A stretch of DNA of 42,069 nucleotides from an uncultured Clostridia bacterium (GTDB lineage: Bacteria; Bacillota; Clostridia; Christensenellales; Borkfalkiaceae): the NCBI GenBank assembly GCA_944367565.1, contig CALVWR010000017.1, positions 1-42,069 on the forward strand, read 5' to 3'. The translations under genes were made by a program, and so were the position numbers. The first letter of the stretch is position 1; each line of letters starts with the position of its first letter. Shown here one piece after another: positions 1 to 8,797 of this stretch. The notes under the pieces were generated by a model, which was not told where the DNA came from, did no database searches, and saw only the letters and a list, made by a program, of their open reading frames with translations.

Positions 1-321
1 GACAACACCTGGTTGCAAAAATCGTGATTATTCCGCCTTGTCGAGGTGTACATCGAGTTGCGGGAACGAAATGGAAACGCCATCCTTATCAAACCGTTTC
101 TTTACGTCTTCCTGCATCCAAAAGTAAACGCTTTAAGAATTGCTGTTTCCCCGAAAACGTTGATAATACCGTAGTTTTTCGTAATTATTCCGCCTTGTCG
201 AGACAACGCCCGGTTGCGGAAACTGTGATTATTCCGCCTTGTCGAGGTGTACATCGAGTTGCGGGAACGGAATGGAAATGCCATCCTTATCAAACCGTTT
301 CTTTACGTCTTCCTGCATCTG
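1..321. repeat. Imperfect direct repeat at 201-bp offset, derived from the mscS 3' end
   Basis: Bases 1-120 and 202-321 align almost base for base at an offset of 201. The shared block covers a 27-base spacer (starting gacaac) and the last ~30 codons of the adjacent mscS gene. An 18-base piece of it, ttattccgccttgtcgag, occurs three times (28-45, 185-202, 229-246). The spacer before the first copy is homologous to the spacer between the second and third, so the array probably continues to the left of the window. Similarity fades after about 160 in the left copy. This looks like decayed tandem duplication of one gene end, not an insertion sequence: I see no terminal inverted repeats or transposase. 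Confidence 0.85.
28..165 (-). pseudogene. Decayed C-terminal remnant of a second mscS copy
   Basis: Read on the minus strand, this stretch encodes a tail nearly identical to that of the neighbouring MscS protein (QEDVKKRFDKDG, then PQLDVHLDKAE and a stop at 28-30). The differences are a few substitutions such as W for M/Q-side residues and V for I. Going upstream, the frame hits a TAA (136-138) where the intact gene has the WSVYF tryptophan region, and similarity is lost beyond about 165. It is therefore a fragment with no intact start and an internal stop. It lies directly downstream of the intact gene in the same orientation, which suggests an old tandem duplication that has mostly been deleted. 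Confidence 0.75.
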
Positions 322-1044
322 GAAATAAACGCTCCAGTAATCGCCGCTGTTTACCCAAAGACGCGCGACGATATCGATGGAACTCGCGCCATGCGTCTTT
401 ACCCGGACAAACGGCGCGGGATCTTTCAGCACCATTTCGTTTTCGGATGCAATATCTAAAATTGCGGCTTTTGCCCGCTCGAAATCGTCGCCGTAACTCA
501 CAGAATAAAGCAAATCGACCCTTCTGATACTCTTTTTCGAGTAATTTGTAATATTTCCGTTCAGTAAGGACCCGTTCGGAATCATAATGGCCTTATTGTC
601 CGGTGAAACGAGATACGTATAAAAAATGGAAATTTCTTCCACTGTGCCTTCCTCGCCTTGCGCCGAAATATAATCGCCCAGACGGAACGGATGAAGAATT
701 ACGATCAGAATACCGCCGGCAAGATTGGATAAAGAACCTTGCATTGCAAGTCCCAACGCCACGCCCGCGGACGCGATCACCGCGCCGATTCCCGCCGTAT
801 CGATCCCCCAAAATCCGAGAAGAAGCACAAACAGAACCAATTTCAATCCTGTCCGTAACACCTTATATGTGACGGAAACAATGGTTTTTTCCGTATTTTT
901 CTTTTCCATCTGCTTCCTTATCCGCTTGCTCAGTCCGTTCACAATCTTGCACGCAATGATAAAGACGATCAGCCCCAGAACGAGTTTTACACCGCTCGTA
1001 CTCAACCAATTTACGATTTCCTGTAAAATCTGATTAAAATCCAT
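229..1044 (-). CDS. Small-conductance mechanosensitive channel, MscS family
   Basis: A 271-residue membrane protein of the MscS family, which opens under membrane tension to release solutes on osmotic downshock. An N-terminal hydrophobic segment (about residues 10-30) is followed by two more hydrophobic stretches. The second is the glycine/alanine-rich pore helix (IGAVIASAGVALGLAMQ, then SLSNLAGGILI), typical of MscS TM3. The beta domain follows (FRLGDYI, GTVEEISIFYT, IPNGSLLNGNITNYS) and then the alpha/beta C-terminal domain. I start at the ATG at 1044, preceded by AAGGAGAG, rather than at an upstream in-frame ATG at 1071 that lacks a ribosome site. A consensus promoter lies at 1074-1102. 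The last ~30 codons are duplicated downstream. The three-TM layout is the short MscS form; which physiological signal it serves is not visible. Confidence 0.93.
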   Translation of the reverse strand: MDFNQILQEIVNWLSTSGVKLVLGLIVFIIACKIVNGLSKRIRKQMEKKNTEKTIVSVTYKVLRTGLKLVLFVLLLGFWGIDTAGIGAVIASAGVALGLAMQGSLSNLAGGILIVILHPFRLGDYISAQGEEGTVEEISIFYTYLVSPDNKAIMIPNGSLLNGNITNYSKKSIRRVDLLYSVSYGDDFERAKAAILDIASENEMVLKDPAPFVRVKTHGASSIDIVARLWVNSGDYWSVYFQMQEDVKKRFDKDGISIPFPQLDVHLDKAE

Positions 1045-1073
1045 TTCTCTCTCCTTGTTTCCGACTTTCAATT

Positions 1074-1102
1074 ATTATACAGGTTCTTTTTATAAATGTC
1101 AA
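1074..1102 (-). promoter_or_regulatory. Sigma-A-type promoter of mscS
   Basis: Minus strand TTGACA (1102-1097), 17-base spacer, TATAAT (1079-1074): a perfect consensus. It gives a leader of about 25 bases to the chosen start, containing the AAGGAG site. It faces away from the rightward promoter at 1139-1167. Confidence 0.85.
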
Positions 1103-1138
1103 TTTTCTTAAGTATTGTACGAAATTTAAAATACACTA

Positions 1139-1167
1139 TTGACAACGATCGGGTTCTGCTATACAAT
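1139..1167 (+). promoter_or_regulatory. Sigma-A-type promoter of the phosphopantetheinyl transferase; predicts a leaderless mRNA
   Basis: TTGACA (1139-1144), 17-base spacer, TACAAT (1162-1167). Transcription would start about 6-8 bases later, at 1173-1175, which coincides with the ATG at 1174. No purine-rich ribosome site lies between the -10 box and that ATG. Confidence 0.75.
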
Positions 1168-1173
1168 AAATAT

Positions 1174-1698
1174 ATGGTTACGATTTTTTTAACAAAGTGC
1201 GATAAAGTACACTCTCATGATTTTCTTTTTTACATTCTCGAAAAAGAATACGGCATCGTTGCCGACGAATCCGGGCTGACGCGCACGCCTTACGGAAAAC
1301 TCGGTCTGGTAGAATCGGATATTTACTTCAATATCTCTCACAGCGGAGACCGCGTCTGCATCGCCTTTTGCAAAAAGCATACCGTCGGCGTGGATATTGA
1401 AAAAATCAAAAACACCGATAAGACCAAACTATCCAAAAAATATTTCGGAGTCGAACCGCAAAACGCCGTCCAGTTCTATACTCTCTGGACCAAAGCGGAA
1501 AGTTTTATAAAATATAAGGCAGGTTCCGTTGCCGCCGAACTGAAAAATATCGTACTTGACGGCGACAACGTCTTTTACTGTCAGGAACTGCAACCCGTTC
1601 AGACCAAAACCGTAAAATATGAAGATTATGTCATATCCGTCTGCTGCAAGGATACGGATATCAAAATTATCGATTGCGGCATCTTTGCCGCCGAATGA
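1174..1698 (+). CDS. 4'-phosphopantetheinyl transferase, Sfp/AcpT superfamily
   Basis: A 174-residue enzyme expected to move the 4'-phosphopantetheine arm from CoA to a conserved serine of an acyl or peptidyl carrier protein. Family signatures are visible: FNISHSGDRVCIAF, the metal-binding GVDIEKIK, and LWTKAESFIKYKAG (the W(T/S)xKEAxxK motif). It is shorter than Bacillus Sfp (~224), in the compact range of the superfamily. I take the ATG at 1174 because the first beta strand (VTIFLTKCD) begins there; longer in-frame versions would run through a perfect promoter. That makes the mRNA leaderless. A strong terminator follows at 1729. No carrier-protein or synthase gene is adjacent, so its partner (fatty-acid ACP or something else) cannot be read from context. 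Confidence 0.88.
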   Translation: MVTIFLTKCDKVHSHDFLFYILEKEYGIVADESGLTRTPYGKLGLVESDIYFNISHSGDRVCIAFCKKHTVGVDIEKIKNTDKTKLSKKYFGVEPQNAVQFYTLWTKAESFIKYKAGSVAAELKNIVLDGDNVFYCQELQPVQTKTVKYEDYVISVCCKDTDIKIIDCGIFAAE

Positions 1699-1728
1699 TC
1701 TGTAACCGAATGTATGTATAACTGTATA

Positions 1729-1770
1729 AACGGTCCCGCCTCCGTTTTTCGGAGGCGGGACCGTTTTTTT
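1729..1770 (+). terminator. Rho-independent terminator after the phosphopantetheinyl transferase gene
   Basis: A near-perfect 15-16 bp GC-rich stem (aacggtcccgcctccg and its complement) with a short T-rich loop, followed by seven T. On the opposite strand no T-run follows, so it acts rightward only. The remaining 160 bases up to the end of valS show nothing I can interpret. Confidence 0.93.
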
Positions 1771-1930
1771 ACTTTTATTGCATTTTATCGACGTAGTTTT
1801 TTTGCTCCGGCGCGCATAACGCGTAACAAAAATTATTTACGTATTCTCCTGCATCCCCGCGCAATCAGAGCGCACGAAAAAAATTTCCACGTCTGAACGG
1901 AATCAACATTTCGGCGCCGCCTTCCGATCA

Positions 1931-4552
1931 TTACGCTTCATAGCTTTTGATCTCCGCAAGGATTTTCTTGCGCATCTCAATGAACTTATTCAGTTTTTCC
2001 CGTTCTTTGTTGACCAGTTCTTTCGGAGCCTTTTCCAAAAAGCCGTTGTTGGAAAGTTTTGCGTTTGCGCGCTGAATCTCGTTTTCCACCCGCTCTTTTT
2101 CGCCTTTTAACCGCGCAATCTCCTTATCCGTATCGACGAGCTCGCCCAAAGGAATATACAACTCAAATTCGTTGATAATCTGCGAAACGGTCTTTTCCGT
2201 CAGATCTTCTTTCCCTGCAATAAATACGATTTCCTGAACGCCGGCGAGTTTTTCGATGTAAACGGCGGTGTCCTTAATCAGTTTCCGCATCTGGGTCTTG
2301 ACGTAAAGTTTTACCTTTTTGGACGGCGCCGCCCCTACTTGCGCTCGGATATTGCGGATCCCCTTGATGATTTCCATGACCGATTCCATATCCGCTTTTT
2401 GTTTCGGATAATTGTTTTTGGCATTGAAACGGGGAAATTCACAGATCATCAGACTTTCGCCGTGCGAAGGAATGTTCTGATAAATCTCTTCCGTGACAAA
2501 CGGAATAAACGGATGCAATAATTTCAGCGTTTCTTCCAGCACATGAATCAACACGGACAGCGTCTGATTCCGCAAATTTTCATCGTCGCCGTAAAGCACC
2601 GGCTTGGTAAGTTCGATATACCAGTCGCAGAAATCGCTCCATACAAAATCGTAAAGCTGTGCAAGCGCAATGCCCATTTCGTATTTCTTCAGATTGATCG
2701 TAACTTCTCGGATGACACGGTTAAGCTTTGCAAGAATCCACTTATCCGCAACGGTAAGACGGCAGCTTGCAAAATCCGGAATGTCCTTATCCTGCGCATT
2801 GAGAAGAACAAAACGGGAAGCATTCCATATTTTATTCATAAAATTGCGCGATCCTTCCAGTTTTTCCTCGGAAAATCGAAGATCGCTTCCCGGCGCAATG
2901 CCGTTCACCAAAGAGAAACGCAACGTATCGGCGCCATATTTGGCGATGATCTCCATCGGATCTACGCCGTTTCCGAGAGATTTGCTCATCTTTCTTCCCT
3001 GTGCGTCGCGGACCAGCCCGTGTATCAGAACATCTTTGAACGGAATCCGTTTCATGTGTTCCAATCCGGAAAATATCATCCGCGCAACCCAGAAAAAGAT
3101 AATATCGTATCCGGTAACCAAAACATCCGTAGGATAAAAATATTCCAGTTCCGCCGTTTTCTCAGGGTATCCGAGCGTGGAAAACGGCCACAATGCAGAA
3201 GAAAACCAGGTGTCAAGCACGTCTTCATCCTGCCGGATATGCGTCGATCCGCATTTCGGACATACAGTGATGTCTGTTTTTGATACGGTCATCTCTCCGC
3301 AATCGTCACAATAAAATACCGGAATCCGATGGCCCCACCACAACTGTCTCGATATACACCAGTCTTTTACGTTTTCCATCCAATTGTAATAAATCTTGGA
3401 AAAACGCTGCGGCGTAAATGCGATCTTCTTTTTCTTCACCGCTTCGATCGCAGGATCGGCAAGCGGTTTCATCTTCACAAACCATTGCTTTGATACCAGC
3501 GGCTCGACAACGGTATGACAACGATAACAATGCCCGACATTGTGACGCAATTCTTCCTTCTTTACCAAAAGGCCTTGCCGCTCCAACTCTTCCACAATGA
3601 CTTTCCGGGCGTCAAGCGCTTTCATCCCGCAGTATTTCCCGCCGTTTTCATTCACGCGCCCGTCCTCGCCGAGTACGTTGATCACTTCAAGACCGTGACG
3701 CAATCCCACTTCAAAGTCGTTCGGATCGTGCGCCGGCGTGATCTTCACCGCGCCCGTTCCGAAATCCGTTTCCACATACGCATCGTCGATCAACGGAATC
3801 TCTTTTCCGACAAGCGGTAAAATCAGCGTCTTCCCCAAAAACTTCGTATAGCGTTTATCTTTCGGATTGACGGCTACGGCGGTATCACCCAACATGGTTT
3901 CCGGTCTGGACGTTGCAACCGTAATAAATTCGTCGCTGTCCTTCACCGGATATTTAATATACCATAACGACGAAGCTTCCTCCGAATATTCCACTTCCGC
4001 ATCGGAAAGCGCGGTCTTACATTCCGGACACCAGTTGATGATCCGCGCGCCGCGATAAATCAGACCTTTTTCATAAAGATTCACGAATACTTCGCGAACC
4101 GCACGGGAACAGCGCTCATCCATAGTGAACGCCAGCTTGCTCCAATCGCAGGACGAACCGAGGCATTTCAGTTGTTCCACGATCCTGCCGCCGTATTTTT
4201 CCTTCCACGCCCAGGCGCGGCGCAAGAATTCCTCTCTGCCCACGTCCGCTTTGGTCAGTCCTTCCTCGGCAAGCTGTTCCACAATCTTCACTTCCGTCGC
4301 AATCGACGCATGATCGGTTCCGGGGAGCCAGAGCGCAGAATACCCGTTCATCCGCATAAAACGCGTGAGAATATCCTGTAACGTTTCATCCAGCGCGTGC
4401 CCCATATGAAGCTGTCCCGTAATGTTCGGAGGCGGCATCATAATGGTGAAAGGAAGTTTCTCGGTATTTACTTCCGCATTAAAATACCCCTTTTCTTCCC
4501 AGTTTTTGTAAATTTCTTTTTCAAAACTGCCGGGATTGTACGTTTTTTCCAT
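1931..4552 (-). CDS. valS: Valine-tRNA ligase
   Basis: Class I aminoacyl-tRNA synthetase that charges tRNA-Val; 873 residues, the usual bacterial length. The HIGH-type motif is [17 protein letters not shown] near the N-terminus and the KMSKS motif is [14 protein letters not shown]. Cys pairs (CRYCHT-like, CDDCGEM, CPKCGS) in the central part suggest zinc-knuckle elements. A lysine/glutamate-rich coiled coil closes the protein ([18 protein letters not shown]), the tRNA-binding arm characteristic of ValS. The ATG at 4552 has GGAGAG upstream; the frame stays open to 4651 but would pass through the promoter. Many Firmicutes valS genes carry a T-box leader; here the leader is only about 40 bases, so there is no T-box. 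Confidence 0.98.
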   Translation of the reverse strand: MEKTYNPGSFEKEIYKNWEEKGYFNAEVNTEKLPFTIMMPPPNITGQLHMGHALDETLQDILTRFMRMNGYSALWLPGTDHASIATEVKIVEQLAEEGLTKADVGREEFLRRAWAWKEKYGGRIVEQLKCLGSSCDWSKLAFTMDERCSRAVREVFVNLYEKGLIYRGARIINWCPECKTALSDAEVEYSEEASSLWYIKYPVKDSDEFITVATSRPETMLGDTAVAVNPKDKRYTKFLGKTLILPLVGKEIPLIDDAYVETDFGTGAVKITPAHDPNDFEVGLRHGLEVINVLGEDGRVNENGGKYCGMKALDARKVIVEELERQGLLVKKEELRHNVGHCYRCHTVVEPLVSKQWFVKMKPLADPAIEAVKKKKIAFTPQRFSKIYYNWMENVKDWCISRQLWWGHRIPVFYCDDCGEMTVSKTDITVCPKCGSTHIRQDEDVLDTWFSSALWPFSTLGYPEKTAELEYFYPTDVLVTGYDIIFFWVARMIFSGLEHMKRIPFKDVLIHGLVRDAQGRKMSKSLGNGVDPMEIIAKYGADTLRFSLVNGIAPGSDLRFSEEKLEGSRNFMNKIWNASRFVLLNAQDKDIPDFASCRLTVADKWILAKLNRVIREVTINLKKYEMGIALAQLYDFVWSDFCDWYIELTKPVLYGDDENLRNQTLSVLIHVLEETLKLLHPFIPFVTEEIYQNIPSHGESLMICEFPRFNAKNNYPKQKADMESVMEIIKGIRNIRAQVGAAPSKKVKLYVKTQMRKLIKDTAVYIEKLAGVQEIVFIAGKEDLTEKTVSQIINEFELYIPLGELVDTDKEIARLKGEKERVENEIQRANAKLSNNGFLEKAPKELVNKEREKLNKFIEMRKKILAEIKSYEA

Positions 4553-4600
4553 GCTTTCTCTCCAAAACCGCGTATTTTTCAATCGTAATGTTTGACATTT

Positions 4601-4629
4601 ATTATATAAAATTTCTCGCCGATTGTCAA
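4601..4629 (-). promoter_or_regulatory. Sigma-A-type promoter of valS
   Basis: Minus strand TTGACA (4629-4624), 17-base spacer, TATAAT (4606-4601), a perfect consensus. Its -35 box overlaps that of the divergent importer promoter (4623-4628). Confidence 0.88.
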
Positions 4630-4652
4630 ATATAAATGAGATTTCATACAAT
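4623..4652 (+). promoter_or_regulatory. Promoter of the ABC importer operon
   Basis: TTGTCA (4623-4628), 18-base spacer, TACAAT (4647-4652). It is weaker than the valS promoter whose -35 box it shares on the other strand, so the two may compete for RNA polymerase. The 5' leader is about 25 bases with GGAG before the ATG at 4683; there is no room for a riboswitch. Confidence 0.6.
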
Positions 4653-4682
4653 GAACTATACTAAAATTTTTGGAGATTCATC

Positions 4683-5675
4683 ATGAGAAAACTAATCGCA
4701 TCAATTCTGGCGGTCGTCATGCTTGCCGTTCCCTTCGTCGGGTGCAAGAATGACGACGATCAATTTAAAACCATCGAACTGAACGAAGTTACGCATTCCG
4801 TATTTTACGCGCCGTTATACGTGGCGATCGAAAACGGTTATTTTGAAGAAGAAGGATTAAGAATCGAACTGACGAACGGCGGCGGAGCCGATAAAGTGAT
4901 GACCGCGGTACTTGCGGGCAGCGCACAGATCGGACTGATGGGACCGGAATCGAGTTTATACGTATATAATCAGGGAAAGACCGATTACCCCATCGTATTC
5001 GGACAGCTTACGCAAAAGGACGGATCGTTCCTCGTATCCCGCGTGGACGAACCGGATTTTGAATGGACCGATCTCCGTGGAAAGGGAATTTTGGCGGGCA
5101 GACCCGGCGGCGTACCCATGATGACCTTTGAATATCTCATCAACCAGCACGGTCTTTACGACGGCACCGACTGCGAACTCATCACCGACGTACAGTTCGA
5201 TCTGATGACCGCCGCTTTTGAAGAAGGCACCGGCGATTACTGCACGATGTTTGAGCCTCTCGCCTCCGAATATGAAAAAGCCGGAAAAGGATACGTCGTG
5301 GCGAGCGTCGGCGAGGGCGCAGGCGAAGTTCCTTACACGTCGTTTGTGGCGAAACAAAGTTATATCAATGAAAACAAAACCACTATAGAATCTTTCCTGA
5401 AAGCGCTCAAAAAAGCATACGATTATATGGCGGAGGCGAGCGACGAAGAGATTGCACAAGCCATTCAGCCGCAGTTTCCCTCTACGTCCGTCGAATCGTT
5501 GACGACTTCCGTCGTCAGTTATAAAGCGATCGACGCATGGACAGACGACCTTACCATGAGTGAAGAAAGTTATAACCGCTTACAGGATATCATGCAAAAT
5601 GCAGGCGAACTCGACGAACGCGTTCCTTTTGAGAAAATCGTGAACAATTCATTTGCGGAGGCGCTGTTTCGTTAA
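4683..5675 (+). CDS. ABC importer substrate-binding lipoprotein, SsuA/NrtA/ThiY (NMT1) type
   Basis: A 330-residue extracytoplasmic binding protein. The first 20 residues are a lipoprotein signal peptide (MRKLIASILAVVMLAVPFVG) with the lipidated cysteine at 21. The mature part matches the periplasmic-binding-protein type 2 fold of the SsuA/NMT1 group: SVFYAPLYVAIENGYFEEEGL near the N-terminus, then GADKVMTAVLAGSAQIGLMGPESS and WTDLRGKGILAGRPGGVPMM. It is the first gene of an operon with an ATPase 26 bases on and a permease. The group takes up sulfonates, nitrate, thiamine precursors and similar small solutes. No riboswitch or metabolic neighbour points to one substrate, so I leave it open. 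Confidence 0.9.
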   Translation: MRKLIASILAVVMLAVPFVGCKNDDDQFKTIELNEVTHSVFYAPLYVAIENGYFEEEGLRIELTNGGGADKVMTAVLAGSAQIGLMGPESSLYVYNQGKTDYPIVFGQLTQKDGSFLVSRVDEPDFEWTDLRGKGILAGRPGGVPMMTFEYLINQHGLYDGTDCELITDVQFDLMTAAFEEGTGDYCTMFEPLASEYEKAGKGYVVASVGEGAGEVPYTSFVAKQSYINENKTTIESFLKALKKAYDYMAEASDEEIAQAIQPQFPSTSVESLTTSVVSYKAIDAWTDDLTMSEESYNRLQDIMQNAGELDERVPFEKIVNNSFAEALFR

Positions 5676-5701
5676 TCGAGTTGTGTTACGGGAGAAAAAA
5701 T

Positions 5702-6445
5702 ATGAAAGAAACACTTCTGGATGTGAATGACGTAGCGTTGATTTATCAAACAAAAACAGATGAAATTCATGCCGTAAAAAATTTATCTTTCCGGTTGCAT
5801 GAAGGCGAATTCATATCGATCATAGGACCGTCCGGATGCGGAAAAACAACCATACTTTCCCTGATTGCCGGACTGATGCGTCCTACACACGGTACGATCA
5901 GTGTAAAAAAAGCACACGCGCATTTCGGCTATATGTTGCAAAAAGATCAGCTTTTTCCGTGGCGAACAATTGAAAAAAACATTTTTTTGCCGCTGGAAAT
6001 CATGAAAAAGCTCGATAAGGAACATGTCGCCTACGCCGATACGCTCCTCAAAAAGTACGGTTTATATGAATTTCGCAAAAATTACCCCGCAGAACTTTCG
6101 GGAGGGATGCGTCAGCGCGCCGCACTGATCCGTACGCTTTCGTTCAATCCCGACATTCTGCTTTTAGACGAACCGTTTTCCGCTCTGGATTATCAGACCA
6201 GACTTTCCGTATGCAACGACGTTTACAAAATCATACGGGATGAAGGCAAATCCACGATTCTCGTCACGCACGACATTTCGGAAGCTATTTCCATGTCCGA
6301 CACCATCATCGTACTTTCTCAAAGACCCTGCCGCGTGAAATACGTGCACGAACTTCCCTATGGCGAAGAGTCGCCGCTGAAACGACGGGAAAAACCCGAT
6401 TTTTCCAAATGGTTTGAATTATTGTGGAAGGAGCTGAACGAATGA
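5702..6445 (+). CDS. ABC importer ATP-binding protein, SsuB/TauB type
   Basis: A 247-residue ATPase that powers the importer. The sequence shows Walker A GPSGCGKTT (42-50), Q-loop Q80, signature LSGGMRQRAALIR (132 onward), Walker B ILLLDEP (152-158) and a switch histidine in ILVTHDISEA. Start chosen at the ATG at 5702, which has GGGAG upstream; an in-frame start at 5681 lacks one. The stop overlaps the permease start (ATGA at 6442-6445), so the two are translationally coupled. Confidence 0.94.
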   Translation: MKETLLDVNDVALIYQTKTDEIHAVKNLSFRLHEGEFISIIGPSGCGKTTILSLIAGLMRPTHGTISVKKAHAHFGYMLQKDQLFPWRTIEKNIFLPLEIMKKLDKEHVAYADTLLKKYGLYEFRKNYPAELSGGMRQRAALIRTLSFNPDILLLDEPFSALDYQTRLSVCNDVYKIIRDEGKSTILVTHDISEAISMSDTIIVLSQRPCRVKYVHELPYGEESPLKRREKPDFSKWFELLWKELNE

Positions 6446-7260
6446 AAAACTTTACCGGTACACAAAAAAAATTTTCCGCCGATCATATCCGCTATCTCAA
6501 AAAACTGCGTGCCAGAACGGCGGTTGTCTGGTCGCTCGGACTCGGTTTTCTTGCTGCCGTTCTCCTGTTGTGGCAGATTTTTGCAGATGCGGGCGTGATC
6601 GACGCCTTTATCAGCAGCAGTCCGAAACGAATCGCGGAAACCATCGCCGATCTCATCAGAAACGATAACTTGTTCTACCATATCGGCATTACGCTTTATG
6701 AAACGCTGATCGGATTTGTCATCGCCGTTGTTCTGGGCACGGTCATCGCACTGCTTCTATGGTGGTCGGAGATCGCACGCAGAGTTTTTGAGCCTTATCT
6801 GATCGTTTTGAACGCCCTGCCGAAAATCGCGCTCGGACCGATCATCATCGTTTGGTGCGGCAGCGGCAGCAAGTCCATTATTCTGATGGCGGTGCTCATC
6901 GGCATCATCGTCACCATCATCAATATGCTCAACGGCTTTCTCTCCGCCGATAAGGAAAAAATCCTTTTGCTCCGCTCCATGGGTGCGACAAAGTTTCAGA
7001 TTTTAAGAAAACTCGTCGTTCCCGGAAGTATCAAAACGTTTATCAGCACGTTGAAAATCGATGTCGGCATGGCCTGGATCGGTTCCGTGATGGGCGAATA
7101 CATGACTTCCAAAGCCGGGCTCGGTTACCTTATCGTTTACGGCGGTCAGGTTTTTAAACTCGATCTCGTTATGGCGGCAACCGTCGTTCTCTGTCTGCTT
7201 GCAACGCTGATGTATCTCGGCGTGGCACTACTTGAGAAATTGTTAGTAAAAAACAGATAA
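6442..7260 (+). CDS. ABC importer permease, SsuC/TauC (BPD type 1) family
   Basis: A 272-residue inner-membrane protein with about six hydrophobic segments, the first near residues 28-46 (VVWSLGLGFLAAVLLLWQIF). The cytoplasmic coupling (EAA) loop is recognisable as LLRSMGATKFQILRKLVVPG. This fits the SsuC/TauC/ThiX group and agrees with the binding protein and ATPase upstream. It starts inside the ATPase stop codon. A terminator follows at 7291, closing the three-gene operon. The substrate is unknown. Confidence 0.93.
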   Translation: MKNFTGTQKKFSADHIRYLKKLRARTAVVWSLGLGFLAAVLLLWQIFADAGVIDAFISSSPKRIAETIADLIRNDNLFYHIGITLYETLIGFVIAVVLGTVIALLLWWSEIARRVFEPYLIVLNALPKIALGPIIIVWCGSGSKSIILMAVLIGIIVTIINMLNGFLSADKEKILLLRSMGATKFQILRKLVVPGSIKTFISTLKIDVGMAWIGSVMGEYMTSKAGLGYLIVYGGQVFKLDLVMAATVVLCLLATLMYLGVALLEKLLVKNR

Positions 7261-7290
7261 ATCTTATAATGTTTCTGTCTGCTGTAATTT

Positions 7291-7325
7291 AAATCGGCGC
7301 GGAATTTTCCGCGCCGATTTATGCT
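7291..7325 (+). terminator. Terminator of the ABC importer operon
   Basis: A perfect 12-bp stem aaatcggcgcgg / ccgcgccgattt (7291-7302, 7309-7320) with a 6-base loop and a T-rich stretch shortly after. It lies between converging genes, but on the minus strand no T-run follows. Confidence 0.8.
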
Positions 7326-7343
7326 GTTTTTCGTTTGTTTCGT

Positions 7344-8588
7344 TTATTTGATCTGCATCGTTTTCCCGCCGTTTTTACGACTTTCTTCCGCCAGAAATCC
7401 GATGAGGTGACTTTCGATGGATTTATCGATCGACGTTCTCGAAACGCTCGGTTTCCCTGTCGTGATATATTCTTTAAAATCCTGATAAAGATAATAATCT
7501 CCTCCGCCGTGTCCGTCGTCAAGCTCGACTTCCGCGCCGACGTTCACGTCGATGAGCTGCTCTTTTCCTCCGAAAGGCGTATAATGCAGAATACCCTCGT
7601 CCACATCTCCGAACACTTCCCCATCCGTTCCGTGCACCTTGATAAAGCGGTAACATCTTTCGGAAAATGCAGTCATTGTCAGATGCGCCGTGGCGCCGCT
7701 TTCAAAGAGCATATCGACGACCTGATGATCGACGGCATCGTTATCCCCGTGAAAAACACATCTGCCCCAGACGTGCTTTCTGTCCGCAAGCAGGTCATAT
7801 ATATCCCGATCGCCGTATTCGGAAAGACCGCCGACAACGGCTTTTTTAATCCTTTCCGGATAAATTTTATAAGCATTATACAGGCACTTTTCCTTTACGC
7901 TTTCGTCGCAGTCCACACAAAATTCCGCGCTCTTCTCCGGCGCATGATCCGCATTGTAATAATACAGTCCGCCGAATGAATTCACCGCCGTACATTTTTC
8001 TCCCATCAGCCATCCGATGATATCCAGATCGTGGCAGCACTTCGCTATAATCGTCGGCGTACTCTCCTCCATACGTCTCCACGGACCGCGCACATAACTC
8101 AACGCAAAATGCCAATACGCGACGTTTTCCGTCTGATTCACCGTCACGACCTGTCCGAGCGACCCGTTATCGATCAGCTCTTTGATCTTTTTATAAAACG
8201 GCGAATATCTCAAAACGTGCGTCAGCATCACTTTTCTTCCCAGCCTGTTCGCCGTATCGCGGATTTCTACACATTGTTCGATCGTAACCGCTGCCGGCTT
8301 TTCAAGGCATATATCGTATCCGAGTTCCAACGCCTTCATCGCATGCGCATAATGCTGTGCGTCCTGCGTACAGATAAATACCGCGTCGCAAAGTTTTCCG
8401 GCTTCAAAAAAGCTTTCCGCGCTTTCAAAACACATCTTTTCGGGCACGCCGAATTCTTCATGCGCCTTTCTTCTGTTATGCGGATATTTTTCCGCCACGG
8501 CTACGAGTTCAGATTCTTTGTCACGCGCGATCAGATTCGCGAACATCGTTCCGCGACTTCCGAATCCTACAATTGCAAATCTGTTCAT
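7344..8588 (-). CDS. Gfo/Idh/MocA family NAD(P)-dependent oxidoreductase
   Basis: A 414-residue protein with an N-terminal Rossmann domain (FAIVGFGSRGTMF, residues 4-16) and the family's catalytic EKP motif (CLEKPAAVT, E96-K97-P98). The C-terminal alpha/beta domain carries KCCHDLDI (183-190), which holds the usual HDxD-type active-site histidine. A cysteine cluster C224, C227, C235 followed by a tyrosine/lysine-rich helix is typical of the larger Gfo/Idh sub-group acting on sugars or inositols; its role is not known to me. The ATG at 8588 follows AAAGGAG; the longer frame to 8675 has no ribosome site. It stands alone between terminators. The substrate cannot be deduced. Confidence 0.9.
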   Translation of the reverse strand: MNRFAIVGFGSRGTMFANLIARDKESELVAVAEKYPHNRRKAHEEFGVPEKMCFESAESFFEAGKLCDAVFICTQDAQHYAHAMKALELGYDICLEKPAAVTIEQCVEIRDTANRLGRKVMLTHVLRYSPFYKKIKELIDNGSLGQVVTVNQTENVAYWHFALSYVRGPWRRMEESTPTIIAKCCHDLDIIGWLMGEKCTAVNSFGGLYYYNADHAPEKSAEFCVDCDESVKEKCLYNAYKIYPERIKKAVVGGLSEYGDRDIYDLLADRKHVWGRCVFHGDNDAVDHQVVDMLFESGATAHLTMTAFSERCYRFIKVHGTDGEVFGDVDEGILHYTPFGGKEQLIDVNVGAEVELDDGHGGGDYYLYQDFKEYITTGKPSVSRTSIDKSIESHLIGFLAEESRKNGGKTMQIK

Positions 8589-8687
8589 TTTTATCTGCTC
8601 CTTTCCTTTTTTATATCTTAAGTGTATCATACATCGCTTGCCAATGCATTCCTTTTTTTGAAAAAAACTTTTCAAAAATTGATATTT

Positions 8688-8766
8688 AAAAGAAAAAACC
8701 GACGGTATCGCTGCTTTTGGAACCTGTTTTTTTAAGCTCCGCCATCACAACTTGCTCCGTCGGTTT
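8688..8766 (-). terminator. Terminator after spoIVA with an unusually long apical region
   Basis: On the minus strand a 10-bp stem (aaaccgacgg, 8766-8757, with ccgtcggttt, 8705-8696) encloses about 51 bases and is followed by TTTTTTCTTTT. The closing stem and T-run look like an intrinsic terminator for leftward transcripts from spoIVA. The enclosed region is much longer than a normal loop and can form small inner pairings; it also contains an open frame of 28 codons without a ribosome site. Confidence 0.55.
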
Positions 8767-8797
8767 ATGCATTTTTATCGGGAGGTTTTATGCTTGT

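Noticed and set aside
1-321. CRISPR-like or insertion-sequence interpretation of the left-edge repeats
   Set aside because: The repeats are few, unequal and clearly derived from mscS coding sequence; there are no uniform spacers, terminal inverted repeats or transposase.
4552-4600. T-box leader for valS
   Set aside because: The distance from promoter to start is only about 40 bases, far too short for a T-box.
8682-8769. 28-codon frame MHKPTEQVVMAELKK... on the minus strand
   Set aside because: It lacks a ribosome site and lies wholly inside the terminator-like structure after spoIVA.
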